A stretch of DNA of 64,000 nt from Confluentibacter sediminis (GCF_003258355.1 NZ_QKPO01000004.1:291611-355610), one strand, 5' to 3'. Counted from the stretch's first letter, positions 19,404-28,611 are shown. A program made the numbers and translations. The notes: generated from the letters alone by a model not told the origin.

Positions 19404-20813
19404 CTATTTGTTAATTAATCCTAAAAGTTGTTCTTCGAAATTTGAACTAAAAATATTAGTATTCGCATTGACTATTTTACTGTTTTTATCTAATATAATA
19501 GTCTTTGTCATGGGATAAATTGCTAGAGACAATGTAGATTCTTTCGGATTTTTAAATTTAAATTCATTCTCAAATGAAAAATTATTTTTCTTCATAGAAT
19601 CTCTGCAAAAATCAGTACTACTATCGTCAATATTGATACTTATAAAAGTGACTTCGGGATATTTAACACTTAACTCATTTTTTTTATAATGGCTTTCCTT
19701 AAAATGGTCATTAAACTTATGGGACCAAAAATAAATCACTGTTGGTTTATTAATTAAAGAATGTATATGCGTGTAATTATTTTTAAAATCGACTAATTCA
19801 ATATCTGGAAAATCATTTCCTGTTTTTAAATTATTTATGGATTTAGCAACAGATGAAATAATATTTTTATTGTCTAAATCGGTATTCTTACTTAAAAAAG
19901 ATGTAACCATAGCATCATTACCTTCATAATCATTGTTTTTCGTTAAATAGCTTATGGTGTAATAAAAAACTAATTCATTTTTTATGGTTTGATTTGAAAT
20001 CACGCTATCTACCACATTCAGCCTATCTAAATTATAGCATAAGGTATTCATATTGAAGTCATCACCCTCAGAATGATTCATATGATCTTTAAGCGCTATA
20101 TTATTAAAGGTAGATCTTAAAAAGGAATTATAGTTGAAAAAATCTCTATTATAATCATGATTGTAATCAATGTCCTTTCTATAGTCATAAAAGTTTTCGG
20201 GCAACGCATTTAAAATATCTCGCTTATTATCACCGTAATGTATAAAGGGATATATTTCTTTACTAGCATAGTAATTATAGTTAATGTTTGCTTCTGCTAT
20301 TTTAATAAACAAATCCGATGGTTCATATTTCTTTTTAAATCTTTTAAGTTTTAAATCTTTCTCGGTTTTTAAAGAATCTATTTGATGTTGATATTTTTCG
20401 GGACTGAGTTGGCAAAACTTAAAAATTCGTTTTTGTTCTACTTCATTTTGTAAAAATCCATTGATAAGATAATTGTTTTTTTTATCACCATTCCCTGTAA
20501 AAACCAAAGATTCATCAAAATCAAGGGTGTTTAATCTAAATATAATACTGTCATTAGGCTCCAGTAAAACCATTTGTACTTCTCCACCATGTTTAAAAGT
20601 GTAAATACCACTTACCAAATTATTAATCTTGTAAATAAATCGGTTATTGTTATCAAGGCTTAAGGTATCTAAAACAGTATCCCCTTTTGAAATAACTACA
20701 AAGTTTGTATTAGGATTAATTATTTCACCACCTAAAAAGGCGACATTATCTTTGTCTTTTTTACAGCTAAAAACAATGAGAGCAATAAGGATATAATAAA
20801 AAAACAGTTTCAT
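19404..20813 (-). CDS. TlpA-like thioredoxin-fold lipoprotein without CxxC
   Basis: A 469-residue lipoprotein (FSCKK; lipid cysteine at residue 17). An N-terminal beta domain (about 25-110) resembles the DUF4369-like part of many Bacteroidota TlpA proteins. A long helical middle (about 120-320) follows, then a C-terminal thioredoxin-like domain (about 325-469) recognisable from FPDIELVDF, PTVIYFWSHK and a late cis-Pro region YPMTKTIILD. The position where the CxxC redox pair normally follows the strand reads HKFNDH, so ordinary disulfide exchange is not expected. A related cell-surface or scaffolding role is possible; function is unknown. It is monocistronic and converges on the transaldolase terminator. 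Confidence 0.7.
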   Translation of the reverse strand: MKLFFYYILIALIVFSCKKDKDNVAFLGGEIINPNTNFVVISKGDTVLDTLSLDNNNRFIYKINNLVSGIYTFKHGGEVQMVLLEPNDSIIFRLNTLDFDESLVFTGNGDKKNNYLINGFLQNEVEQKRIFKFCQLSPEKYQHQIDSLKTEKDLKLKRFKKKYEPSDLFIKIAEANINYNYYASKEIYPFIHYGDNKRDILNALPENFYDYRKDIDYNHDYNRDFFNYNSFLRSTFNNIALKDHMNHSEGDDFNMNTLCYNLDRLNVVDSVISNQTIKNELVFYYTISYLTKNNDYEGNDAMVTSFLSKNTDLDNKNIISSVAKSINNLKTGNDFPDIELVDFKNNYTHIHSLINKPTVIYFWSHKFNDHFKESHYKKNELSVKYPEVTFISINIDDSSTDFCRDSMKKNNFSFENEFKFKNPKESTLSLAIYPMTKTIILDKNSKIVNANTNIFSSNFEEQLLGLINK

Positions 20814-20935
20814 TAGCTCTTAAAAAATGATTTTGGTAACATTACCATAACATTACAAATGTATATGTTGTATTTAAAAAGTGCTGTTAATACGCTGTTA
20901 AATGTTAATGTCTCACAAAGTCAAAATGTTAGGAG

Positions 20936-21976
20936 TTATTCAGGGATTTGTTGGCTTAAACAATGTAATGTGCCAAAGCCCCAGATAAGATCTATAGCGC
21001 TTATACCAATAATTTTTCTATCAGGAAAACAGCTGGCAATGATGTTAAGTGCTTCTCTGTCATTTTCATCATTAAATGTGGGCACTAATACTACAGAATT
21101 AATAATTAAAAAGTTAGCATAGCTAGCTGGAATATGTATACCATCAAAGACTAAACGGTTTGGCATAGGAAGTGTTATTATATTAGGTTTTTTGCCGTTT
21201 TCTAAAGTAGCTTCATTAAGTCTTTTTAAATTGTCTTGAAGAGGTTTATAGTTTTTGCTTTTCGTGTTGGTTTCAATAATTGTAATTATAGTATTTTCAT
21301 TAACAAAACGAGCTAAATCATCAATATGCCCGTGGGTATCATCACCTTCAATACCATTCCCTAACCAAATAGTGTTTGTAATGCCTAAATACTCTTTAAA
21401 AATCGCTTCATAATCACTTTTAGTGAAGCCTACATTTCTAACTTGAATCTTGGGATCTAGCAAACATTCTTCGGAAGTGATTAAAGTACCTTTACCATTT
21501 ACTTCTATAGCACCACCTTCTAAAACTACAGGTTTCCCTTTATAAGTGACTTGTGTTAATGGGATTTTTAGAAATTTAGAAACCTTTTCAGGAACGTGTT
21601 TATCCAATTGGTAATTGGAATATTTTGCCCACCCGTTAAAGTTGAAGTTTAATGCTTTTCTTTCCGAACCATTTTTTACAATGATAGGGCCAGAATCACG
21701 CATCCAACTTCTATTAGTTTTATGGATGATGAAGGATACGTTTTTGATGTTTACATCAGCTATTTTTAGTTTTTCTAAAACACTGATTTTTAATTCTTCA
21801 GAAGCAACAACAAGAATAACTTCTTCAACATCACTCACTTTTTTAATGAATTCCACAAAAGCCCATTGTATGGCTCCATATTTACCCGGCCAATCATTGC
21901 CATTGTGTGGAAAACACAATAAAACGCCTTGTTGCTTTTCCCATTCCGCAGGAAATCTCCAATTATGTCCACCCAT
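20936..21976 (-). CDS. aguA: agmatine deiminase
   Basis: A 346-residue member of the Porphyromonas-type peptidylarginine deiminase/agmatine deiminase family, which hydrolyses agmatine to N-carbamoylputrescine and ammonia. Guanidine-modifying enzyme motifs are present: WMRDSGPI, a GGAIEVNGKG segment, DDTHGHIDDLARF with the catalytic His/Asp, and the nucleophile Cys339 in GTLHC near the C-terminus. There is no signal peptide, so it is cytosolic and not the secreted virulence-type enzyme. It begins one base after the stop of aguB, which makes the next enzyme of the pathway, so the two are clearly one operon for putrescine synthesis. Confidence 0.93.
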   Translation of the reverse strand: MGGHNWRFPAEWEKQQGVLLCFPHNGNDWPGKYGAIQWAFVEFIKKVSDVEEVILVVASEELKISVLEKLKIADVNIKNVSFIIHKTNRSWMRDSGPIIVKNGSERKALNFNFNGWAKYSNYQLDKHVPEKVSKFLKIPLTQVTYKGKPVVLEGGAIEVNGKGTLITSEECLLDPKIQVRNVGFTKSDYEAIFKEYLGITNTIWLGNGIEGDDTHGHIDDLARFVNENTIITIIETNTKSKNYKPLQDNLKRLNEATLENGKKPNIITLPMPNRLVFDGIHIPASYANFLIINSVVLVPTFNDENDREALNIIASCFPDRKIIGISAIDLIWGFGTLHCLSQQIPE

Positions 21977-21977
21977 A

Positions 21978-22865
21978 TTAATCTAAAGCTCTTTTGGTAA
22001 TGCCATCATACTTATCAATACGTCTATCTCTTAAAAATGGCCAGTTTTGACGCACATTTTCTTGTAAATCTAAATCGACTTCAGCAATTAAAATTTCTTC
22101 TTTATCTGTAGAGGCTTGTGCTAATATTTCTCCTTGGGGACCGGCGATAAATGAAGAACCCCAAAATTGTATACCATCAGTATCTGGAAGATATTTTTCT
22201 AAACCAATTCGATTTGCTGCTGCAACATAAATACCGTTGGCTACAGCATGCCCTTTCATAACATTCATCCAAGCACCTTGTTGGTTTTCACCGTATTGTT
22301 CTTTTTCTTTTGGATGCCAGCCAATAGCCGTTGGGTAGAATAATACTTCGGCTCCTTGAAGGGCGGTTAATCTGGCAGCCTCAGGATACCATTGATCCCA
22401 ACAAATTAATGTGCCAATTTTTCCTTTTTTGGTTGGGAAAGCCTTGAAACCAATATCTCCTGGAGTAAAATAAAATTTCTCGTAAAAATGAGGATCGTCT
22501 GGAATATGCATTTTTCTATACAAACCAGCTTCAGAGCCATCTGTATCAATAATGTAGGTGCTGTTGTGGTAAATGCCTGACATTCTTTTTTCGAAAAATG
22601 GGACAATTATTACAACGCCCAATTCTTTGGCTAAATCACTAAAAGCAATAAAGGATGTACTATACAGGGGCTCAGCATATTTAAAATTATCTACATCTTC
22701 ACTTTGGCAAAAGTAATGGCTACTATAAAGTTCTGGTAATAAAATGATTTCAGCACCTTGCTTGGCAGCATCGCGTACCCAAGTTTTACATTTCTTTAAA
22801 TTATTCTCAGGACTATCATTAAGATTTAACTGAATTACAGATATTTTATATGTTTTTTTTGCCAT
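21978..22865 (-). CDS. aguB: N-carbamoylputrescine amidase (nitrilase family)
   Basis: A 295-residue carbon-nitrogen hydrolase. The Glu-Lys-Cys triad is visible: Glu45 in LLPEL, Lys118 in RKMHIPDDP and Cys155 in ICWDQWYPEA. The PHFYEKFYF and QNQQGAWMN-like segments are typical of N-carbamoylputrescine amidases, which release putrescine, CO2 and ammonia. It is first in the aguB-aguA operon, with aguA one base downstream. A TAnnTTTG-type element lies 24 bases upstream. Together the pair turns agmatine into putrescine without urea release. Confidence 0.93.
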   Translation of the reverse strand: MAKKTYKISVIQLNLNDSPENNLKKCKTWVRDAAKQGAEIILLPELYSSHYFCQSEDVDNFKYAEPLYSTSFIAFSDLAKELGVVIIVPFFEKRMSGIYHNSTYIIDTDGSEAGLYRKMHIPDDPHFYEKFYFTPGDIGFKAFPTKKGKIGTLICWDQWYPEAARLTALQGAEVLFYPTAIGWHPKEKEQYGENQQGAWMNVMKGHAVANGIYVAAANRIGLEKYLPDTDGIQFWGSSFIAGPQGEILAQASTDKEEILIAEVDLDLQENVRQNWPFLRDRRIDKYDGITKRALD

Positions 22866-22888
22866 TTATATAGAAAATAGATTTAATA

Positions 22889-22896
22889 CAAAGATA
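22889..22896 (-). promoter_or_regulatory. -7 promoter element of aguB-aguA
   Basis: On the minus strand this reads TATCTTTG, an exact TAnnTTTG, with the start codon 24 bases downstream. A -33 TTG is not obvious. Confidence 0.5.
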
Positions 22897-22913
22897 TAAT
22901 TTTTTTAAAGGTT

Positions 22914-23642
22914 CTATTTATCCTTTTTATATAGTGGTATTCGATAAGAAATAGAATAACCATAACCAACACCTATTTTAGTGCTATCAAACGTTTTGTT
23001 AAAACCAGGTATGTAAATATTGGTAAAGTTGTCTGGTTCTGTCTGGCTTACCAACGCTTTTAATTGAACATTAATGCCCATATATAAATTAGTGAAAAGT
23101 TCCGCTTTAATGCCTAAAATCAATTCCATCCAAACAGCCGTTAAATCATTAAATTCTTGTGGTGTGTTAGACGAAAATTGTGGTTGCCAATATTGATTGG
23201 TGTTATAAACTTGATAACTATTTAAAGTATGGCTAAAAGTACTGGCACCAACCCTGAAACCACTATAAACCATATTATCCATATCTAACCAGTTTTGATA
23301 CATATTGTAATCAATACCAGCTTTTAAATAAGTTCCTTTTGTGGTGATGTTAAGGTAAGTATTGTCATCTTTTTTTTCTTCAATACCAATTTCGCCAGCA
23401 ATATATAATCGTTTTTTAAGTCTAAAATCACCATTAATTTCAAAACCAGAATAGTCTTCATCAACGAACGAACGAATGAGTTTTCCTATATCGCCACCAA
23501 CCCTAAGACCATATTTTTCTTTAATTTTTATGGAATCATTAATGGAACTTGCTATACTATCATTTTGCGCATTTGTAGATACACAAAAAAATAGCATCAT
23601 TAAAATACTAGAAAAATAAGTAAAAATGTGCTGTTGTTTCAT
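22914..23642 (-). CDS. DUF6048 family outer membrane beta-barrel protein
   Basis: A 242-residue exported protein with a signal peptide ending at TNAQ. The rest is a run of amphipathic strands with terminal aromatics (KYGLRVGGDIGKL, RLYIAGEIGIEE, TYLKAGIDYNMY, GYGYSISYRIPLYKK), which suggests a small outer membrane barrel. It matches what I know of DUF6048, a Flavobacteriia family of unknown function. Its start lies 35 bases inside the preceding DUF6452 gene, so translation is probably coupled. The rlmD-DUF6452-DUF6048 order is commonly seen together in this group. Confidence 0.72.
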   Translation of the reverse strand: MKQQHIFTYFSSILMMLFFCVSTNAQNDSIASSINDSIKIKEKYGLRVGGDIGKLIRSFVDEDYSGFEINGDFRLKKRLYIAGEIGIEEKKDDNTYLNITTKGTYLKAGIDYNMYQNWLDMDNMVYSGFRVGASTFSHTLNSYQVYNTNQYWQPQFSSNTPQEFNDLTAVWMELILGIKAELFTNLYMGINVQLKALVSQTEPDNFTNIYIPGFNKTFDSTKIGVGYGYSISYRIPLYKKDK

Positions 23643-24153
23643 CTTCTACAGATTGGTTGTCGTTTACAGATTGTCTTGATTTTATCCAATTATCACTATC
23701 AGGTTCAATAGTTAAGCTCACGTTTTTAAAGATTGTTTTATACCCACAAGCTCTAGAAACAAAAACGAGCTCTGTAGTATATTTTATGGTGATAATATCT
23801 TCATTTCCATTGGCAAAATCGTCGCTGGTATCATTTGGTGTACCATTATCATTTATGGAATAATCCCTATGAAGTCTATACTGTGTTATGTTAGAATCAG
23901 TTTTTAATGGTAATTTCAATTCCTTTGTATTAGCGGCGTTATATCCTTCAAGTACGTCGCTGTTATCTATACCTTGAACTCTAAGTTTAGGAACAAAGCT
24001 AGCTGTTTCTGGATCAGTACTTTCGTAAAATTCTATAATTAAGTTAGGCGTTGTAGGCGTAGATTCTGGACAAATATCATCGCGTTCGCAACTAATTGTA
24101 ATTCCCATAAAGATTAGGAAAATTAGAGGTATAATGATTTTTAAATATTTCAT
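23608..24153 (-). CDS. DUF6452 family lipoprotein
   Basis: A 181-residue lipoprotein with ITISCERDD, lipid cysteine at residue 22. The mature part has the DUF6452 look: DDICPE at the N-terminus, then beta strands including NLIIEFYES, KELKLPL and TTELVFVSRACGYKTIFKN, with cysteines Cys28 and one in ACGY that may pair. Its function is unknown; a cell-envelope role with the following DUF6048 barrel is an inference from their overlap. It starts 19 bases after the rlmD stop and is probably on the rlmD transcript. Confidence 0.72.
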   Translation of the reverse strand: MKYLKIIIPLIFLIFMGITISCERDDICPESTPTTPNLIIEFYESTDPETASFVPKLRVQGIDNSDVLEGYNAANTKELKLPLKTDSNITQYRLHRDYSINDNGTPNDTSDDFANGNEDIITIKYTTELVFVSRACGYKTIFKNVSLTIEPDSDNWIKSRQSVNDNQSVEDETTAHFYLFF

Positions 24154-24172
24154 TTTTAAATTTTAATAGTAT

Positions 24173-25585
24173 CTAGCGTTTCTCCAAAAGTACAACATTT
24201 TCGACATGAAACGTTTGTGGAAACATGTCAACCGCCTGTGTTTTAATCACTTTATAGGTAGCATCCATCAATTCTAAATCTCTAGCTTGTGTGGCACTAT
24301 TACAACTCACATAAACCACTCGTTTTGGAGCGATGGTAAGGATTTGCTGAACAACATCTTTATGCATACCATCTCGTGGTGGGTCTGTAATGATAACATC
24401 AGGATGTCCGTGTTTATTTATAAATGCATCGTTAAAAACATGTTTCATGTCTCCTACAAAAAACTCAACGTTATTTATGTTATTTAATTGTGCATTTTCT
24501 TTAGCTGCAGTTATGGCATCTGGCACAGATTCTACACCAATAACTTTTTTAGCTTGTTTGGCAACAAATTGTGCGATGGTTCCTGTTCCAGTATATAAAT
24601 CATACACCAATTCATTTCCAGTTAACCCTGCAAAATCTCTTGCTATTTTATATAGCTCAAACGCTTGATCTGAATTGGTTTGATAAAAAGATTTAGCATT
24701 TATTTTAAATTTTAAGCCTTCCATAACTTCAAAGATATGATCTGCTCCTTTATAGCAAACCACTTCTTGGTCGTAAATGGTATCATTGGCCTTTTCATTT
24801 ATAATGTATTGCAATGAGGTTATCTGCGGAAACGTTTCAGCAATAAAATTCAATAACAACTCGCGTTTGGCTTTATCTTCCTTGAAAAACTGAATGACTA
24901 CCATTACATCACCAGTAGTGGACGTGCGAATCATCATGGTTCGTAAAAAACCTGATTGATTTCTAGTATTGAAAAACTCTAAATTATTTTCAATAGCAAA
25001 CTGTTTTACCGTATTTCTTATAGCGTTGGAAGGGTCTGGTTGTAAGTGACATGTGTTTAAATCCAAAATTTTGTCCCACATTCCAGGAATGTGAAAACCT
25101 AAAGCATTTCTATCACCTAAATCTTTGTCAGACTTGACCTCTTCTTGAGTTAACCAACGGCTATCACTAAAAGAAAACTCCATTTTATTTCGGTAGAAAT
25201 ATGAATTTTTTGAACCTAAAATAGGAGTCACTTCAGGAAGTTGGATATGACCAATTCGTGTTAAGTTATTGGTAACTTCCTTTTGTTTGTAATAAAGCTG
25301 ATGCTCATAACCCATATCCTGCCATTTGCAACCTCCACATACTCCAAAATGTTCGCAAACAGGTGTTGTTCTTTTTTCTGAAAGTTTATGGAAATTTATA
25401 GCTTTACCTTCGTAATAAGCCTTACGTTTTTTAAATGTTTGTATATCAACTATGTCCCCAGGCACAGCGTTTGGTAAAAAAATAACTTTTCCGTCTGGAG
25501 ATTTAGCAATGGTTTTCCCTTTGGCACCGGCATCAAGAACTTCAATATGTTCAAAGATTTGTTTTTTTGTGATTTTTCTGGACAT
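24173..25585 (-). CDS. rlmD: 23S rRNA (uracil-C5)-methyltransferase RlmD
   Basis: A 470-residue TrmA/RumA-type RNA methyltransferase. An N-terminal TRAM domain (about 1-65) is followed by an iron-sulfur cysteine cluster, Cys77, Cys83 and Cys86 in the CEHFGVCGGC segment, with a fourth likely in LNTCHLQ. The Rossmann methyltransferase domain shows YDLYTGTGTIAQF, DPPRDGMHKD and the catalytic VSCN loop. It methylates U1939 of 23S rRNA in E. coli; other members of the family (RlmCD-type) modify two sites. It leads an operon with the DUF6452 and DUF6048 genes. Confidence 0.88.
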   Translation of the reverse strand: MSRKITKKQIFEHIEVLDAGAKGKTIAKSPDGKVIFLPNAVPGDIVDIQTFKKRKAYYEGKAINFHKLSEKRTTPVCEHFGVCGGCKWQDMGYEHQLYYKQKEVTNNLTRIGHIQLPEVTPILGSKNSYFYRNKMEFSFSDSRWLTQEEVKSDKDLGDRNALGFHIPGMWDKILDLNTCHLQPDPSNAIRNTVKQFAIENNLEFFNTRNQSGFLRTMMIRTSTTGDVMVVIQFFKEDKAKRELLLNFIAETFPQITSLQYIINEKANDTIYDQEVVCYKGADHIFEVMEGLKFKINAKSFYQTNSDQAFELYKIARDFAGLTGNELVYDLYTGTGTIAQFVAKQAKKVIGVESVPDAITAAKENAQLNNINNVEFFVGDMKHVFNDAFINKHGHPDVIITDPPRDGMHKDVVQQILTIAPKRVVYVSCNSATQARDLELMDATYKVIKTQAVDMFPQTFHVENVVLLEKR

Positions 25586-25589
25586 GGTG

Positions 25590-25597
25590 CAAAAGTA
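25590..25597 (-). promoter_or_regulatory. -7 promoter element of rlmD
   Basis: Minus strand TACTTTTG fits TAnnTTTG. It ends only five bases before the ATG, so the predicted transcript would begin at or next to the start codon (leaderless). Confidence 0.45.
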
Positions 25598-25740
25598 ATT
25601 GCTTTTTCTATTTTGTAATGTATAGAATAGTTATTTTTTTGATCTTTTAAATTCAAAAAGGCCTATATAATTATTTTCAAACACCATTAATATTTGCTAA
25701 CTTGCATATACTTAGGGATGATTTCTTTCCCACGCTGAAT

Positions 25741-25756
25741 TTTCGACTCTTCGAAA
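25741..25756 (+). other. small hairpin in the rocD leader
   Basis: A perfect six-base-pair stem TTTCGA/TCGAAA closes a CTCT loop, 52 bases before the rocD start codon. The surrounding leader (25710-25780) is less AT-rich than its flanks. No known riboswitch is recognised. Confidence 0.4.
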
Positions 25757-25807
25757 GGATAAAGGTAGATAAGGAATGGTTATTTTATTAATTTAAAACA
25801 AATTAAA

Positions 25808-27052
25808 ATGGCTGTTTTAGAACAATTAACTTCACAACAAGCAATTGAATTAGAAAAAAAGTATGGGTCAAATACCTATCATCCGTTACCAGTAGTTTTA
25901 AGTAGAGGGGAAGGAGTATTTGTGTGGGATGTCGATGGAAAAAAATATTACGATTTTTTGTCAGCTTACTCTGCCGTAAATCAAGGACATTGTCACCCAA
26001 AAATTGTCAAAGCATTAATTGAGCAATCACAAACATTAACCTTAACATCTAGAGCATTTCATAACAACGTGTTAGGTCTATATGAGAAATTTGCTTGCGA
26101 ATATTTTGGATTTGATAAGCTATTACCTATGAATTCTGGTGCAGAAGCTGTGGAGGCGGCTTTAAAAATCTGTAGAAAATGGGGTTATGAAGTGAAAGGT
26201 GTTGAGGAAAACAAAGGAAAGATCATTGTTTGTAACAAAAATTTTCATGGACGTACCACTACAATCGTATCCTTTTCCAGTGATAGTTCTGCATATAAAA
26301 ATTTTGGACCCTATTCCAATGGCTTTATCAATATAAATTATAATGATTTGAATGCGCTGGAAGAAGCTTTAAAAAACAATGCAAATGTTTCCGGTTTTTT
26401 AGTTGAACCTATTCAAGGAGAAGCTGGCGTATATGTGCCTGATGAAGGTTATTTGGCAAAAGCTAAAAAATTATGTGAAGAATATAATGTATTGTTTATT
26501 GCAGATGAAATTCAAACAGGTATTGGTAGAACAGGCAAACTGTTGGCAGTAGATTTTGAAAATGTAAAACCAGACATTTTAATTTTAGGAAAAGCATTAA
26601 GTGGTGGTGTTTACCCAGTAAGTGCGGCTTTAGCAAATAATAATATTATGGGGGTTATGACGCCAGGCACACATGGCAGTACTTTTGGAGGAAATCCTCT
26701 GGGCGCATCTGTTGCTATAGCAGCATTAAAAGTTATTCGAGATGAGAAGCTGGCAGATAATGCGGCTGTGCTTGGTCAATTATTTAGAAATGAATTAAAC
26801 AAATATATTGAAACAAGTACGATTGTAAAATTAGTAAGAGGAAAAGGACTCCTTAACGCCATCGTGATTAACGATTCTGAAGATAGTGATACCGCATGGA
26901 ATATTTGCTTAGCTTTGAGAGATAATGGTTTGTTAGCAAAACCTACTCATGGCAATATTATTCGTTTTGCACCTCCCTTAGTAATGAATGAAGAGCAGCT
27001 GCTGGATTGTATTTCCATCATCATAAAAACAATAAAACAATTTGAAAAATAA
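25808..27052 (+). CDS. rocD: ornithine--oxo-acid transaminase
   Basis: A 414-residue class III PLP aminotransferase of the ornithine delta-aminotransferase type, which converts ornithine and 2-oxoglutarate to glutamate semialdehyde and glutamate. The N-terminal segment [13 protein letters not shown], the substrate-pocket GHCHP and SRAFHN, Asp233 in ADEIQTG (PLP nitrogen) and the Schiff-base Lys262 in LGKALSGG are all present. It works in arginine and proline interconversion and lies divergent from rlmD. A 222-base leader with a small hairpin precedes it. The next gene begins seven bases after the stop and could be cotranscribed. Confidence 0.93.
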   Translation: MAVLEQLTSQQAIELEKKYGSNTYHPLPVVLSRGEGVFVWDVDGKKYYDFLSAYSAVNQGHCHPKIVKALIEQSQTLTLTSRAFHNNVLGLYEKFACEYFGFDKLLPMNSGAEAVEAALKICRKWGYEVKGVEENKGKIIVCNKNFHGRTTTIVSFSSDSSAYKNFGPYSNGFININYNDLNALEEALKNNANVSGFLVEPIQGEAGVYVPDEGYLAKAKKLCEEYNVLFIADEIQTGIGRTGKLLAVDFENVKPDILILGKALSGGVYPVSAALANNNIMGVMTPGTHGSTFGGNPLGASVAIAALKVIRDEKLADNAAVLGQLFRNELNKYIETSTIVKLVRGKGLLNAIVINDSEDSDTAWNICLALRDNGLLAKPTHGNIIRFAPPLVMNEEQLLDCISIIIKTIKQFEK

Positions 27053-27058
27053 ATAGTT

Positions 27059-27508
27059 ATGGAAGAAAAATCGGTTTTTGAAACCTTTGAATTAGAATTA
27101 GATAATGATATTAAAGGCTTTTTGAAAGAAACATCTAGTTGGTCTTACTTTTTATCTATATTAGGTTTTATTGGTATTGGAATTATGATTCTTTTTGGCG
27201 TATTCTTTGGAGCATTTATGGGAAGTTTTATGGGAGGTATAAATCCTTACCAGAATTTAGGATTCTCTATGGGGTACTTAGGTTTGATATATGTTGTGAT
27301 TGGAATTTTATATTTTTTCCCCGTATATTATTTATTTAATTTTTCTAAGAAAATGAAAAATGCTTTGAAGACAAATAACAACCATGAATTTAAAATGGCA
27401 TTTTCTAATTTGAAATCCCATTATAAATTCATGGGTATGTTTGTTATTGTCATATTTAGTATATATGCTTTAATCTTTATTTTTGGAATATTTGCGGCTT
27501 TACTTTAG
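27059..27508 (+). CDS. small multi-pass membrane protein (DUF5362-like)
   Basis: A 149-residue protein with an acidic N-terminal cytosolic segment, then hydrophobic stretches at about 29-55, 70-95 and 120-147, the first rich in Gly/Phe (GVFFGAFMGSFMGG). It resembles the Flavobacteriia DUF5362 group of integral membrane proteins, but I hold that assignment loosely. No catalytic motif is visible. It follows rocD by seven bases and ends at a strong terminator, so it is probably the last gene of a rocD transcript; a functional tie to ornithine metabolism is not shown. Confidence 0.6.
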   Translation: MEEKSVFETFELELDNDIKGFLKETSSWSYFLSILGFIGIGIMILFGVFFGAFMGSFMGGINPYQNLGFSMGYLGLIYVVIGILYFFPVYYLFNFSKKMKNALKTNNNHEFKMAFSNLKSHYKFMGMFVIVIFSIYALIFIFGIFAALL

Positions 27509-27529
27509 AGCTTAAAATTTTATTATAAC

Positions 27530-27559
27530 AAAAAAGCGACCATATTAGGTCGCTTTTTT
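27530..27559. terminator. bidirectional terminator
   Basis: Stem AAAAAGCGACC/GGTCGCTTTTT with a six-base loop, between convergent genes ending at 27508 (+) and 27573 (-). Confidence 0.88.
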
Positions 27560-27572
27560 GTTTGAATTTTTA

Positions 27573-27899
27573 TTATTGATTCTGGTATTGTTCCATAATT
27601 TGTCTCGATTGTTCCATCATTTCATCCCAACCAATAGTGTAAATTTTGTAGATTGTAGCTGCAAGGTAAAGAATGTTTATTATTAAAGTAATTAGTGCAA
27701 CTATTTTAGCGGTATTCATAGCTTTAATACTTTCGGGTGTATAATTTTCAGGATTAACTTGTGCATCCTTGAGTTTGCTATAGGCTATAATAAAAGCAAT
27801 TCCAGAAAGAATAAAGCCAAGCCCACCAAAGCAGCAGCATAAAAATCCTAAAATAGCTAAAACGTAAACAATTGTTGGGTTTAATTTTTGTTGTTCCAT
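27573..27899 (-). CDS. CCC-motif small membrane protein
   Basis: A 108-residue protein with two predicted membrane helices. The first carries three adjacent cysteines in LGFLCCCFGGLGFILSG, the motif that names the Bacteroidota CCC-motif membrane protein family; a second helix lies at about 65-88. The Cys-rich turn at a glycine-rich helix is similar in layout to CD225 proteins, one of which is encoded three genes upstream. Function is unknown. It is the last of four tightly packed minus-strand genes for tiny membrane proteins, starting 10 bases after the preceding DUF2752 gene. Confidence 0.72.
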   Translation of the reverse strand: MEQQKLNPTIVYVLAILGFLCCCFGGLGFILSGIAFIIAYSKLKDAQVNPENYTPESIKAMNTAKIVALITLIINILYLAATIYKIYTIGWDEMMEQSRQIMEQYQNQ

Positions 27900-27909
27900 G
27901 TGTTGTATT

Positions 27910-28194
27910 TTAATTTATTATTTTGATTAGATAACTTATAATAATGGTGACTATTGAAATGATAGCAAGTATATTTATAATTTTGTTTGAATACTTAAAT
28001 TTATAAAACAAAGAAGTTGTTATGATTAAAGCTAGAGGAATAAGCAAAAAAATGGCAGGGTATAGGTGAAAAGCAGCTTCAAAATCTCCTTGGAAAATAA
28101 GTAATACAGATCGCTGCATACCACATCCGGGACAATCAATGCCAAACAATTTTTTATTTAGACAGGGTAACATATAATCTTCTAAAGAAACCAT
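27910..28194 (-). CDS. DUF2752 membrane protein, second copy
   Basis: A 94-residue protein with the DUF2752 signature: LFGIDCPGCGMQRS near residue 18, followed by FQGDFEAAFHLYP and two hydrophobic helices. The CPGCG pair followed by QR is the invariant core of the family; function is unknown. It is nine bases downstream of another DUF2752 gene, from which it has diverged widely outside the motif, so the pair is an old duplication or two distinct subfamilies rather than a recent copy. Confidence 0.82.
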   Translation of the reverse strand: MVSLEDYMLPCLNKKLFGIDCPGCGMQRSVLLIFQGDFEAAFHLYPAIFLLIPLALIITTSLFYKFKYSNKIINILAIISIVTIIISYLIKIIN

Positions 28195-28203
28195 AAGTAA
28201 ATA

Positions 28204-28611
28204 TTAGGGAGCTAAAATACTAAAAGGATAGAAATTAACATTTCTTAATATCCAAAATAATAATACTGTAATTAGAATTGCATATGTGGTTTTTGAATTA
28301 TGTAATATATTTTTAATATTCTTATTAAAGTATTTATTAATTAAAATAATACTCCAATCATAAATCAAAACACTAGGTAATAACATAATAAGGTAATTAT
28401 GTTTAATACCATCAAATACATGACCGTTTAAAAAATGGTGAACGGCTCTTTGGCTACCACATCCAGGACAATAAAGTCCAGTAAGGGAATAAAAAGGACA
28501 TTTTGGGAATATGTTAGACTCAGACGGATTAAATCTAAAATATAGCCATAACACTAAAAAAAAAGTTACGACTATGACAATGATTATATAGGTGTTTATT
28601 TTAGTGACCAC
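28204..28611 (-). CDS. DUF2752 membrane protein, first copy
   Basis: A protein of about 135 residues with helices at its N-terminus (TYIIIVIVVTFFLVLWLYF) and at two further places, and the DUF2752 core LYCPGCGSQRAVHHFLNG. No ATG is available. A GTG at 28611 gives an 11-base overlap with the preceding CD225 gene, and a TTG at 28626 would overlap by 26; I chose the GTG as the more economical start. The paired cysteines suggest metal binding or a disulfide, which is an inference. It belongs to the four-gene operon of small membrane proteins. Confidence 0.75.
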   Translation of the reverse strand: MVTKINTYIIIVIVVTFFLVLWLYFRFNPSESNIFPKCPFYSLTGLYCPGCGSQRAVHHFLNGHVFDGIKHNYLIMLLPSVLIYDWSIILINKYFNKNIKNILHNSKTTYAILITVLLFWILRNVNFYPFSILAP

